A stretch of DNA of 54,474 nucleotides from an uncultured Granulosicoccaceae bacterium. GTDB taxonomy: Bacteria; Pseudomonadota; Gammaproteobacteria; Granulosicoccales; Granulosicoccaceae. A program made the position numbers and the translations under genes. Numbering within the stretch: position 1 is the first letter of the stretch; every line of letters starts with the position of its first letter. This document shows, piece by piece, positions 9,588-18,413 of this stretch. The stretch covers positions 1 through 54,474 of the forward strand of contig CALGKA010000011.1 in assembly GCA_937927895.1 (NCBI GenBank). The letters are read 5' to 3'. A model generated the notes under the pieces. It was given only the letters and a program-made list of their open reading frames with translations, was not told where the DNA came from and made no database searches.

Positions 9588-10862
9588 TTAAGAGTAGATA
9601 GGAAATTTAGCAGTCAACTCTAATACGCGAGCTTTAACCGCTTTTTCTACAGCGGCGTTACCCTCTTCACCGTTAGCGGCCAATCCGTTTAGCACTTCGA
9701 TAATCATTTCACCAACTTGAGTGAATTCAGCCGTTCCGAAACCGCGAGATGTCGCAGCCGGAGAACCCAATCGAATGCCAGAGGTTACAAAAGGAGATTC
9801 GGGATCAAACGGAATACCGTTCTTATTGCAAGTCATGCCCGCCCTACCCAACGATGCCTCTGCAGCTTTACCCGTAAGCGTTTTTGCTTGCAGATCAACT
9901 AACACTACGTGTGTATCGGTACCTCCTGAAACCAGATTTAAACCACCGGCCGTGATAGCGGTTGCCAGCGCCTGAGCGTTATCGACCACTGCTTGAGCGT
10001 ATTGCTTGAATTCCGGACGTAAGGCTTCACCAAAAGCTACCGCCTTTGCGGCAATAACATGCATCAATGGTCCACCTTGCAACCCTGGAAACACTGATGA
10101 ATTGATCTTTTTACCTAGCTCTTCATCGTTAGTTAGAATCATACCGCCACGTGGGCCACGAAGTGTTTTATGCGTTGTAGTGGTAGCAACATCTGCATAG
10201 TCCAGTGGATTCGGGTGAACACCCGCTGCCACCAATCCTGCAAAGTGAGCCATATCTACCATTAATTTTGCGCCCACAGAATCTGCAATTTCACGGAATT
10301 TTTTGAAATCAATAATTCGTGGATACGCAGAGCCACCCGCTATGATTACTTTCGGCTTATGCTCTGTGGCTAACGCCTGCACTTGATCAAAATCTATCTG
10401 GTGTGTTTTCTTATCAACCGAATAAGATACAGCGTTAAACCACTTACCCGATTGGTTCGCTGGAGATCCGTGAGTTAAGTGACCACCGGCAGCCAGGTCA
10501 AGACCCATGAAAGTATCACCAGGGTTTAACAACACTTGAAAGACCGCTTGATTCGCTTGCGCACCGGAATGCGGCTGAACGTTAACAAATGAACAATTAA
10601 ATAGTTTTTTCGCACGCTCACGGGCAAGTTCTTCTGCTACATCTACGTGCTCACAACCACCGTAGTATCGGCGCCCTGGGTAGCCTTCAGCGTACTTGTT
10701 GGTCATGACAGAGCCCTGCGCCTGCATAACCGCATTAGAGACAATATTCTCCGACGCAATGAGCTCGATTTCTTCTTGCTGGCGCTTTAACTCATCAGCT
10801 ATTGCGACAGCAATGGCTGGGTCACGCGTGGCCACATCTTCAGTGAAAAACTTATCTGCCAT
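9588..10862 (-). CDS. glyA: Serine hydroxymethyltransferase
   Basis: SHMT interconverts serine and glycine with tetrahydrofolate, the main source of one-carbon units. The 424-residue protein contains the N-terminal [14 protein letters not shown], the active-site HSGAQAN and the pyridoxal-phosphate lysine K232 in [14 protein letters not shown]. Length and motifs are fully typical. It stands alone: thrS is 262 bases downstream, and upstream lie a promoter and the decayed pseudogene region. A weak AGAGAA ribosome site precedes the ATG. Confidence 0.98.
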   Translation of the reverse strand: MADKFFTEDVATRDPAIAVAIADELKRQQEEIELIASENIVSNAVMQAQGSVMTNKYAEGYPGRRYYGGCEHVDVAEELARERAKKLFNCSFVNVQPHSGAQANQAVFQVLLNPGDTFMGLDLAAGGHLTHGSPANQSGKWFNAVSYSVDKKTHQIDFDQVQALATEHKPKVIIAGGSAYPRIIDFKKFREIADSVGAKLMVDMAHFAGLVAAGVHPNPLDYADVATTTTHKTLRGPRGGMILTNDEELGKKINSSVFPGLQGGPLMHVIAAKAVAFGEALRPEFKQYAQAVVDNAQALATAITAGGLNLVSGGTDTHVVLVDLQAKTLTGKAAEASLGRAGMTCNKNGIPFDPESPFVTSGIRLGSPAATSRGFGTAEFTQVGEMIIEVLNGLAANGEEGNAAVEKAVKARVLELTAKFPIYS

Positions 10863-10879
10863 GTTGAGGTTCTCTATAA

Positions 10880-10908
10880 ATTAAAAATATTGTACGAATA
10901 GCTGTCAA
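10880..10908 (-). promoter_or_regulatory. Putative sigma-70 promoter of glyA
   Basis: On the minus strand TTGACA (10908-10903) is followed after exactly 17 bases by TTTAAT (10885-10880). The -35 is perfect and the -10 matches 4-5 of 6 positions. Transcription would begin about 10-12 bases before the glyA ATG, an unusually short leader, so another start further upstream remains possible. Confidence 0.5.
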
Positions 10909-11278
10909 TGCCAAATGATCCCTCTGAATTTAACTTAAAAATCCAACCGATCAAGTGACTAAAAAATTATGGGTTCGGCACACCTATTTGCAGTGTACCA
11001 ATACCAAGGGTTCGAAAATACGCAGAGCTGCCCATTATACATTTACCTGACGCAATTCCAGTGTTTTTAGTGCTCTATCTCATTCCCGGAATTATCCTAT
11101 CAGGCAGCTGAGGCACCCAGCCGGCCTGGATACATGGGATCAATCAGATGATAAAACCAACCATTGCCTAAGTAGGCATAATATTGACCTACCGACCCTT
11201 ACACCATGAAAGGGAGATCCGATTCACACCATTAGCCCACATTAAAGTAGACATATTTTTTTTAAAAAAACGCGGATA
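10909..11278. other. Intergenic stretch upstream of glyA without a supported gene
   Basis: Apart from the glyA promoter at its left end I see nothing coding here. Short open frames on the minus strand have no ribosome sites or recognisable products. The sequence is AT-rich near 11259-11271, with a T run followed by an A run, just before cadherin-like coding remnants begin on the plus strand. Confidence 0.6.
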
Positions 11279-12340
11279 GTAACCACCGTTATTGTCAGCG
11301 CCACTGATAAAAGCAATGAGGTTGCTACTACCGAATTCGATATTATCGTTGAGGCACCGATTGCTTTTGCGCAAGTACCCGTTAAAGAGCTAACTCCTGT
11401 TATTGTGCAACCTGTGCACTGCACCTTGATGAAGCTCATTCAATATCACAGACATCCTTGTTCAAATTAGCACAGCCAATTCAGATCAGGTGGTTGATGT
11501 TGTTCAAATTGATTCCAATAAAAGACACCGAGCTTATGGTTATACAACACCGTGAACACTATTTTGGCAGAAGCCAAAAACAGCGATGAAGCAACACTTA
11601 ATACCGGTGAATACACAGCCTTACAATTAGAGCAGCAGAATGCCTATATAACCATGGCACTACATAACTATGGCGCTGCGAAAATCTGGAAAAACAAGTC
11701 ACTAATAACAAAACAGAGATCACCACCGCTGCAGAGCTTGAAACCAAAACACTGGCTACAACTGTTACTTTAAGCTCAAGCTTATCGGTTGGTTATATAC
11801 GCTTCCAGTGTAGTGTGACTTTCAGAGGCTACCAATGGGAGTTTGTCATTTGGTGCGCAGCAAGGCGCAGCTCGCAGGCAATGGTTGCCCCCTTTTCAAG
11901 AGCTGCAACGCAGCTGCGGGTCAAATGCCGAGCTCACGAAGTGGCGGTCGAGTAAAGTGCACGATGATCACAGCAAAAAATTCTATACATCGGCTTTATC
12001 GAGAATTAACTTGACACATGATGCACTTTGCTGGGCTGACTCATTGGTAAAGTTTGAAAGTCACACTGCACTTGGTGGCGGGACTTTACTAGCAAGCCTG
12101 ATGGCAACCATGCCTGCCTGGCGTGCGATTGATCCATTGCCGATTGTTGATGGCATGAGCGATCATGATGAGGAAGATACTGAAACGTTAGAACCTATGG
12201 TGGAAGACAACACAGAAGATCAAAAACCTGACGTGATACAGAGCCGCCACGAAAACAAGCGTGATAGACCGTTACGCTTTTACAAACAGTTCTACCAACC
12301 GACGCCGCTGAATTTTACCAGACGGGCCTTTTGGTAGCTC
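11279..12340 (+). pseudogene. Decayed C-terminal part of a large cadherin-like surface protein
   Basis: Coding similarity moves between frames. From 11279 one frame reads VTTVIVSATDKSNEVATTEF then DIIVEAPIAFAQVPV, the end of a cadherin/Ig-like repeat. From 11442 another reads NITDILVQISTANSDQVVDV up to a TGA at 11553-11555. From 11552 a third reads VNTILAEAKNSDEATLNTGE, and from 11689 a fourth EKQVTNNKTEITTAAELETK ending near LSVGY. About 250 bases of unrelated-looking sequence follow. Then near 12071 comes GGGTLLASLMATMPAWRAID, a C-terminal tail I recall from giant repeat proteins of marine gammaproteobacteria. At least three frameshifts and an insertion rule out a functional gene. Its end is antisense to the acyl-CoA ligase gene. 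Confidence 0.7.
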
Positions 12341-13789
12341 GTCTAGAAAATATATTCGGTCAGGCATTTTAAATTGCCCCAAGTGCTCCCGGCAAAATTC
12401 TATTAGAGCCCCTTCATTTAGATCGGCTCCGGCATCTATCGATACCGCCGCCTCTACCCTTTGACCATAGTCTTTACAGGGGCACGCAAACGCGGCAGCC
12501 TCTATGACTGCCGGGTGTCGGTACAAGGCCTCATCTATCTCACGCGGGGCTATATTTTCACCACCCTTGATTATCAATTCTTTTAAACGGCCCGTTACAA
12601 ACACATAACCGTCTTGATCTTGCTTGCCCAAATCCCCCGTTCTTAACCAACCAGATGCCGTTAATGCTTCACCGGTTGCAGAAGCATTTTTAAAGTAGCC
12701 TTTCATCACATTATTGCCACGGACCAGAATCTCACCTTCTGTATCACGGGCTAATTCTTCTTGATGTTCATTGGCGATTATCACCTCACATCCATAGCCG
12801 ATCCCTGGAGATCCTATTTTGCGAACTCCCGGTGGCATTGGATTAGACAAAATAGGCGCTGCGGTTTCAGTAAGGCCCATTGTCTCTATAATCGGTATGC
12901 CGAATCGTTGCTCAAAACTCTGATGAACTTCTGGAGACAAAGGTGCTGAAGCAGAACGACCAAACCGTAGTGTTTTGTGCCCGACTGCGGCGTCATGTGA
13001 TGTGACTTCTGCATGAAGTAAATACGATATTTGTGTTGGTACAACGCTGAACCAAGTACATTCATACCGATTTATCAAAGACCAAAATTGAGTGACTGAA
13101 AATCTTTGTGGCACCACCACTGACCCACCAGAGACCAACGACCCAATAAGCGTTACGGTCAAACCATTAATGTGATACATAGGCAAAACGCACATGGCGC
13201 GATCCTTTGCTGTAAGATCATGTGCAAGTTGGGTATTAAGACCACCTGCTAATAAATTCGCATGACTCAGTAACACACCTTTAGGCCGCCCGGTTGTTCC
13301 AGACGTATACATAAGCAGTGCACCTGTTTCAGGAGTTATGAGATCATTATCTGCGTGCACATTACTTGCTGCATTAGAAGTCGAATTACCAATGTCGATT
13401 AGTGGAATAGATTTATCTGCAGATGCAAATGCTTGCTCCAGTAGCGTGTGTTGTGCCGGCTCCGTAATTACCAATTGTGTTTCAGAGTGCTCTAATACAT
13501 AAGCAATCGTTTGATTACCTGAAATCAGGTTTATTGCTACAGCACGAAAACCACCGTACATAATCCCCAGTAATGCAATAGCACAAGCCGATGAATTTTG
13601 CATGGCGAACGCAACACTCTGACCCGAATCTATGCCAGCTTGTCTAATAATCGATGCGATTGATTGCACCATGACCCGTGTTTGCGCATAGCTAATTTCT
13701 TGGCCCGTAACGGCATCAACCAAAAAAATAGCATCTGCCGAATGCTCAGCACGCTCATCAATAATACTGCGTATGCTTGCTCCGTTCAC
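12272..13789 (-). CDS. sauT: AMP-forming acyl-CoA ligase, probably sulfoacetate-CoA ligase (SauT-like)
   Basis: This 505-residue protein is an adenylate-forming ligase that activates a carboxylic acid to its CoA thioester. It has the P-loop YTSGTTGRPKGV (161-172), the core motif ETMGLTETAAP, the hinge region with GWLRTGDLG and GRLKELIIKGGENI, and the C-terminal catalytic lysine K492 in GPSGKIQRR. The ATG overlaps the stop of the aldehyde dehydrogenase gene by ATGA, so the products are made together. A ligase paired with a CoA-acylating aldehyde dehydrogenase matches SauT/SauS of sulfoacetate degradation. Alternatives are oxalate-, malonate- or other short acid-CoA ligases. Enzyme class is certain; substrate is inferred. 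Confidence 0.75.
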   Translation of the reverse strand: MNGASIRSIIDERAEHSADAIFLVDAVTGQEISYAQTRVMVQSIASIIRQAGIDSGQSVAFAMQNSSACAIALLGIMYGGFRAVAINLISGNQTIAYVLEHSETQLVITEPAQHTLLEQAFASADKSIPLIDIGNSTSNAASNVHADNDLITPETGALLMYTSGTTGRPKGVLLSHANLLAGGLNTQLAHDLTAKDRAMCVLPMYHINGLTVTLIGSLVSGGSVVVPQRFSVTQFWSLINRYECTWFSVVPTQISYLLHAEVTSHDAAVGHKTLRFGRSASAPLSPEVHQSFEQRFGIPIIETMGLTETAAPILSNPMPPGVRKIGSPGIGYGCEVIIANEHQEELARDTEGEILVRGNNVMKGYFKNASATGEALTASGWLRTGDLGKQDQDGYVFVTGRLKELIIKGGENIAPREIDEALYRHPAVIEAAAFACPCKDYGQRVEAAVSIDAGADLNEGALIEFCREHLGQFKMPDRIYFLDELPKGPSGKIQRRRLVELFVKA

Positions 13790-15213
13790 TGACCCGCTGT
13801 TGCCCAGTATTGTTCAAATATTGATTCAACAGCCGGCTCGTTAGGTGCGATGGGCCGCACTATTTTTGTCACATTCATAAAGTGTTTGTAGTTAAGGTTG
13901 TCATCGATAGAGTTACCACCCCAACTTCCACATCCCATAGAAAGTGAAAAAGGTAAACCATTATCAAACGCGCCACCGGTGGCAAAACAATGCGCCTGAT
14001 TAACAATGACACGACATGTCGGCATAGACACTCCAAGCACCATTGCTCGAGAATCATCTTTACTGTGCAAGCCTATAGAGTGCCCCGCACCCTGATGATT
14101 GAGAACTTCACGTGCAATATCACAAGCGTGCTCAAAATTATTAGCACTGTACATTGCCACCGCCAGTGAGAGCTTCTCACCTGATTCAGGGTAAGCCTCG
14201 CCTATACCCGTTGCTGGAAGCACAACAAAACGTGCTGAATCCGGATCTTCCACAGACACACCGGCCGCCTGTAAAAATAGCGAAATGTCCTTAGCAATCA
14301 TGTGCCGATTCAATTTCCCGCCTTGGAACAGTGCCTCTTTTAGCGTTGTAGCAGCTGTGGGATCAAGTATCCGCCCGCCTGCTTTGTAGAGTTCCGTCGC
14401 GAAAGCCTCTTTAACAGCATCCACTACAATAAGTACGTTTTCAGATGAACAGGAAGTAGCGTTATCAAAGGTTTTGGATGCTGCGATTTTTTCAGCAGCT
14501 GCAGTAAGATCAGCGGTTTCGTCGATAATCACTGTTGCATTACCAGCCCCCACTCCAATTGCTGGTGTTCCACTTGAGTAGGCCCGTCGTACGTTGTCTT
14601 GGCTCCCCGTCACTATAATCAGATCACAGGCCTCCATTAAGCGCTGGGTTTTTTCTTTTGAGGATGGCAGCGGCACCATTTGTACAAGGTCAGTATTATG
14701 GTCCAGCTTTTCTAGCTCTTTGTGAATATACCTGACTAACCTTTCACATACTTTTGCACCAGCCGGAGATGGCGATAACACTATTGCATTTCCGCATTTA
14801 AGTGCGTTAACCACATTATTTGTGGGCGTTGCCGCAGGGTTTGTTGAGGGCACCACAGCACCCACCACCCCAATTGGTCGCGCTATATCAGTTACGCCAC
14901 TTGCACTATCATCATTGATAACACCTGTGGTTGATTGGTCTTTTATATCGCGAAGGGTGCCAAGAATTTTTCGGTGATTTTTAATTTTTTTGTCAGCTAC
15001 GTTGCCAAGCCCCGTAGCCTCAACAGCCATAATAGAAAGCTCTTCGTTGCGTTCAGGCTGCATTAGCGCCCATGCAGCGGCAAGCGCCGCCATATCGTAT
15101 CGCTGCTGTGTGGCACCCGACTCATAACGTTTCTGCGCGACTCTTGCGCGCTCCACAAGAGCATCTATTTCTTGCTCTGCCGACGTAAGCGTTACCGTAT
15201 TAGAAATTTCCAT
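13786..15213 (-). CDS. sauS: CoA-acylating aldehyde dehydrogenase, probably sulfoacetaldehyde dehydrogenase (SauS-like)
   Basis: The 475-residue protein belongs to the aldehyde dehydrogenase superfamily, acylating branch (EutE/PduP/AdhE-N/SauS). The catalytic cysteine is C255 in the diagnostic SCSSEN, and the cofactor region has PIGVVGAVVPSTNPAATPTN and GSQDNVRRAYSSGTPAIGVG. It would convert an acyl-CoA to the aldehyde, or the reverse, with NAD(P)H. The N-terminal NHRKILGTLRDIKDQSTTGV segment resembles what I recall of SauS. In that pathway sulfoacetyl-CoA becomes sulfoacetaldehyde, which Xsc then cleaves to sulfite and acetyl phosphate; no xsc lies in this window. Position between tctC and the ligase supports a joint catabolic role. 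Confidence 0.78.
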   Translation of the reverse strand: MEISNTVTLTSAEQEIDALVERARVAQKRYESGATQQRYDMAALAAAWALMQPERNEELSIMAVEATGLGNVADKKIKNHRKILGTLRDIKDQSTTGVINDDSASGVTDIARPIGVVGAVVPSTNPAATPTNNVVNALKCGNAIVLSPSPAGAKVCERLVRYIHKELEKLDHNTDLVQMVPLPSSKEKTQRLMEACDLIIVTGSQDNVRRAYSSGTPAIGVGAGNATVIIDETADLTAAAEKIAASKTFDNATSCSSENVLIVVDAVKEAFATELYKAGGRILDPTAATTLKEALFQGGKLNRHMIAKDISLFLQAAGVSVEDPDSARFVVLPATGIGEAYPESGEKLSLAVAMYSANNFEHACDIAREVLNHQGAGHSIGLHSKDDSRAMVLGVSMPTCRVIVNQAHCFATGGAFDNGLPFSLSMGCGSWGGNSIDDNLNYKHFMNVTKIVRPIAPNEPAVESIFEQYWATAGQ

Positions 15214-15259
15214 GAAGCAGATCTTAATACCAAATTGAGTGAATCTTGAACAAAATTAT

Positions 15260-15293
15260 AAAGCCAGTGAGGCGCAATACCTACACTGGCTTT
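15260..15293 (-). terminator. Hairpin between tctC and the aldehyde dehydrogenase gene
   Basis: A 10-bp stem (AAAGCCAGTG with its complement) closes a 14-base loop and on the minus strand is followed by ATAATTTTG. It lies just after the tctC stop. It may protect the tctC message or reduce read-through, making the abundant binding protein more expressed than the downstream enzymes. As a terminator it is only moderately strong. Confidence 0.55.
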
Positions 15294-15328
15294 CGTACAC
15301 TACTAACGTCTTATCAAAAACCTTTTAA

Positions 15329-16303
15329 TTACTTAAGGCCTGCAAGAAGTTCCGTTAGATACACTTCGCGATCCTTCCACATCTGAAGTACTTCATCACG
15401 CTTCATGATCTTCAACGGTGAACCACCTGCGTCCATTTGTTTTTTAACGCGTGCGCTCTCGAACATTGCAGGCACTTTTGCCGCCAACATATCAATGATG
15501 GCTGGGTCAGTGCCCTTTGGAACCATCAAACCACGAAAGTTTACTGAAGAGTCATCGACATCATAACCCGATTCCATAAGAGTCGGAACGTCGGGTAGGA
15601 ATTGCTCGTTACGCTGAACATCTGCTATGGCAAGTATTTTAACGTTGCCAGCTGACTGGGCACGATATGCGTCAGACAAGTTATTAACACCTGCTATTAC
15701 ATCACCGGCGATAACCGCCTTCATAGCAGCAGCACCACCCCCTTTGGTTGGAATGTATGCAAGCTTAGTCCCTGAGGCTTTTTCAATTTGCAACGCAGCA
15801 ATGTGATGCCCTACATATAAGCCTGCACCTGATAGTGTCACTTTGCCCGGATTTTCCTTGGCAAAATCCATAAGTTCACCAATGGTGTTGTATTTGCTGT
15901 CCTTACCTACAACCACAACCGCAGGATCTGAACCCCAGTTCGCAATGGGCTCGAAGCTGTCAGTGCTGTATTTAACACCACCTTCTATCGATTGCGCCAC
16001 AAAGTGTGGGATATTATAAGCCGCCATCGTATAGCCATCATTGTCAGCCTCAGAGGCAAACCAGTTCCAACCGACTCTACCACCAGCACCGGGCTTGTTA
16101 ATAATAACAATAGGCTGAGTAAGAAAATCATCTCCACCTGCCATCATGGTAACGATTCGCGCTTGAAAGTCAGTAGCACCACCTGCACCGTAAGACACCA
16201 TTACAGAGATAGGTCGGTCCGGATAGTCAGCCGCTCTAACAGCGCTTGAAGTAAGTGCCAGCACAGACAATGCGATGGCTGCACCAATTTTTTTGCAATT
16301 CAT
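15329..16303 (-). CDS. Tripartite tricarboxylate transporter substrate-binding protein (TctC/Bug family)
   Basis: This is the periplasmic receptor of a TTT transporter, which captures a small carboxylate for the TctAB membrane pair. It has 324 residues, with a signal peptide ending near SSAVRA-ADYPDRP, the Bug-family start YPDRPISVMVSYGAGGATDFQAR, and later PIVIINKPGAGGRVGWNWFA and RSAGNVKILAIAD-type segments. No lipobox is present. It follows tctB by 39 bases in the order tctA-tctB-tctC. The bound acid cannot be read from the sequence; the neighbouring enzymes suggest sulfoacetate or a related two-carbon acid. Confidence 0.9.
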   Translation of the reverse strand: MNCKKIGAAIALSVLALTSSAVRAADYPDRPISVMVSYGAGGATDFQARIVTMMAGGDDFLTQPIVIINKPGAGGRVGWNWFASEADNDGYTMAAYNIPHFVAQSIEGGVKYSTDSFEPIANWGSDPAVVVVGKDSKYNTIGELMDFAKENPGKVTLSGAGLYVGHHIAALQIEKASGTKLAYIPTKGGGAAAMKAVIAGDVIAGVNNLSDAYRAQSAGNVKILAIADVQRNEQFLPDVPTLMESGYDVDDSSVNFRGLMVPKGTDPAIIDMLAAKVPAMFESARVKKQMDAGGSPLKIMKRDEVLQMWKDREVYLTELLAGLK

Positions 16304-16342
16304 TTTTTCTCTCTCCAGTGTTGAATGGTTGATAATATTTTA

Positions 16343-16804
16343 TCAACGGAAAATCCCGCGTGGCGTTTGCACCTTGAGCAGTAGCGTAAACAAGGCATAT
16401 ATAACCAACATAAATACTACGGATATTACTAACCGCTTTACCCAGACCCGCGGTTCCTTGTGCGATGCAGGGTCGTACAAACTGAAAAGTACAAAGAACG
16501 TTATCAATGACGATAAATAAAAACCCAAGTACTTTGCAGCAAAAAATACGTAGAGCACTAGAACGATTAATCCCGGTGCTATCGTTTTGATCAAATCGAC
16601 TGTGAAGCCAGAACCAACCTTTGACAGACCGCTTGCCGCCCGGTAAAAATTCCATATCGCCAAACCCAACATGACCACAGACACCATACGCGGGAACAAA
16701 AACGCATCTGCCGGTTCACGCGTAAAGCTCAGAAACGTAACTGTGCCTGCCAATAACAATACACATAGAGCTGGAAATAAATGTTGAGCACGTTGGGTAT
16801 TCAT
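16343..16804 (-). CDS. Tripartite tricarboxylate transporter small membrane subunit (TctB)
   Basis: The 153-residue protein has four predicted membrane helices (about 9-27, 38-55, 74-105 and 122-145). The short loop before helix 2 (EPADAFLFPRMVSVVM) is where TctB proteins keep an F-P-R motif. It partners TctA in the inner membrane. Its start overlaps the tctA stop by ATGA, indicating coupled translation. The position between TctA and TctC settles the family, which is otherwise weakly conserved. Confidence 0.9.
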   Translation of the reverse strand: MNTQRAQHLFPALCVLLLAGTVTFLSFTREPADAFLFPRMVSVVMLGLAIWNFYRAASGLSKVGSGFTVDLIKTIAPGLIVLVLYVFFAAKYLGFYLSSLITFFVLFSLYDPASHKEPRVWVKRLVISVVFMLVIYALFTLLLKVQTPRGIFR

Positions 16805-18306
16805 GATTGCAAAGCCACATTTTGAGCAACTTGCCTGCGTGACATAACAAAGCTGTAGGCGATTGATAAAACGACCAATGCGATAAGAAATATATTAAGC
16901 GGCCCAAATAAGAAGTACGGCAGCGGCCCATCCTGGGCATTTGCAATCATGCTGCCTTGAATAAAATTACTCTCAGCGATTGGGCCAAGTATTAAACCCA
17001 ACACTAGCGGAGCTGCTGAAAATCCAAACTTTTCAAGGAAGAACATAGCAATACCAAGAGCTGCCATGATGTACACATCACCCATGGATTGCTGCACTGA
17101 ATAAGCGCCAAACACGGCCAACACCATGACACATGCTGCCATAATGGCGCTGGGCACTTGTGCCACGCGGGCCGCGTAACTGGCGATCCAAATGCCAAAA
17201 ATTACCATTAGCACCTGACCGATCAACATAGAGTTTATGAATGTCCATGCGACTTGCGGGTGATTCTCAAACAGATCAGAACCAGGAAAAATCCCATGGA
17301 TTAACAAGCCACCTAACAACACTGCAGCTGTCGGGCTACCCGGTATGGAAAGCGTTAACAACGGTACTAATGATGGACCCACCATAGCGTTGTTTGCAGA
17401 CTCTGCAGCTATAACCCCTTCAGGGTGGCCAGTGCCATACTTTTCACTGTGCTTAGAAAACTTCTTACTTTGGTCATACGCTACTAACCCCGCTATTTGA
17501 CCACCCACCCCTGGAATCAAACCAACAATTGACCCGATGACGGTGCCTATACTTAAGGCTTTGATGTTCTGAAACAATAGCTTTAAAGAGTCAGCCAGTG
17601 ATTGCTTTTCGACTTTGATAGCCGATACCACCACTTGCTTGCGCCCTTTAGCAAACATTTCTATTACTTGCGGTATCGCAAAAATACCAATGAGTGCGGT
17701 TATAACATTCACTCCGCCGGTTAGAGCGTCGGTAAAGATAAATCGTTGCGCGCCCTGGATATCGTCGTAGCCGATCATTGACAACCAAAAACCTAAGCAG
17801 CCTGAGAGCAAGCCTTTAACAAACGATTTAGAATCGAGCGAACCAATAATAGTGACACCCAGAATCGCCATCCAAAAAAGATGCGGCGGCCCAAAAGCCA
17901 GTGCCCATTTAGCCAGAATTGGAGTAAGAAAAATAAGCAACAACACACCGATAACACCGCCCACTCCCGATGCCAGAAACGACACATGCAAGGCCTTTGT
18001 GCCTTGGCCTTTTTTTGCCATCTCGTGGCCATCAAGTGCGGTGGCAATATTCGCAGGTGCACCGGGTATTTTTAACAAAATGGCACTGACAGCCCCACCC
18101 GCCACAGTGGCAGTATAAGCAGCACCCAAAAGTATCAAGCCCTGGGTTGGCTGAAGCTGGAAGGTAAAAGGAATTAGAAGGGCGACAGCCATTGTGGGTG
18201 ATAAACCAGGAGTCGCGCCTAAGATTAATCCGCCAACGGTGCCAAAAACTAAAAGTGCAAACGACAGCGGTTCGAACACCCCGCCAAAATACTGCATAAA
18301 CTCCAT
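16801..18306 (-). CDS. Tripartite tricarboxylate transporter large permease (TctA)
   Basis: TctA is the main channel of the TTT system, a secondary transporter with about 12 membrane helices driven by an ion gradient. The 501 residues show the family signature GATPGLSPTMAVALLIPFTF near the N-terminus and the second inverted-repeat signature GLIPGVGGQIAGLVAYDQ near the middle, followed by the SIPGSPTAAVLLGGLLIHG motif. It is the first gene of the operon and is divergent from the LacI-type gene; the 107-base gap holds a LacI operator. Regulation by the divergent repressor is inferred. Confidence 0.95.
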   Translation of the reverse strand: MEFMQYFGGVFEPLSFALLVFGTVGGLILGATPGLSPTMAVALLIPFTFQLQPTQGLILLGAAYTATVAGGAVSAILLKIPGAPANIATALDGHEMAKKGQGTKALHVSFLASGVGGVIGVLLLIFLTPILAKWALAFGPPHLFWMAILGVTIIGSLDSKSFVKGLLSGCLGFWLSMIGYDDIQGAQRFIFTDALTGGVNVITALIGIFAIPQVIEMFAKGRKQVVVSAIKVEKQSLADSLKLLFQNIKALSIGTVIGSIVGLIPGVGGQIAGLVAYDQSKKFSKHSEKYGTGHPEGVIAAESANNAMVGPSLVPLLTLSIPGSPTAAVLLGGLLIHGIFPGSDLFENHPQVAWTFINSMLIGQVLMVIFGIWIASYAARVAQVPSAIMAACVMVLAVFGAYSVQQSMGDVYIMAALGIAMFFLEKFGFSAAPLVLGLILGPIAESNFIQGSMIANAQDGPLPYFLFGPLNIFLIALVVLSIAYSFVMSRRQVAQNVALQS

Positions 18307-18365
18307 AACTAGTCTATCTCGTTTGTCTTATCCTCACCGGCCACGATACCCAATCAGAAATAAAA

Positions 18366-18379
18366 TGCAAACGTTTTCA
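18366..18379. promoter_or_regulatory. LacI-family operator between tctA and the regulator gene
   Basis: TGCAAACGTTTTCA is a near-perfect inverted repeat around a central CG, matching the LacI/PurR-type pattern TGNAANCGNTTNCA. It is the only such site in the divergent gap, 34 bases before the regulator start and 59 bases before tctA. It probably controls both promoters. Confidence 0.75.
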
Positions 18380-18413
18380 TTTTAACCTGTCTCAATTTTG
18401 ATAGCATCCCAAC

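Noticed and set aside
10863..11040. Riboswitch in the glyA leader
   Set aside because: I saw no paired element resembling a glycine, SAH or THF riboswitch, and the proposed promoter leaves almost no leader.
11189..11439. Two overlapping short minus-strand frames upstream of glyA
   Set aside because: They are antisense to the cadherin-like remnant, which has the recognisable protein sequence on the plus strand.
16236..16655. Minus-strand frame of 139 codons overlapping tctB
   Set aside because: It is an out-of-frame shadow of tctB and the tctC start; tctB has the membrane helices and fits the operon.
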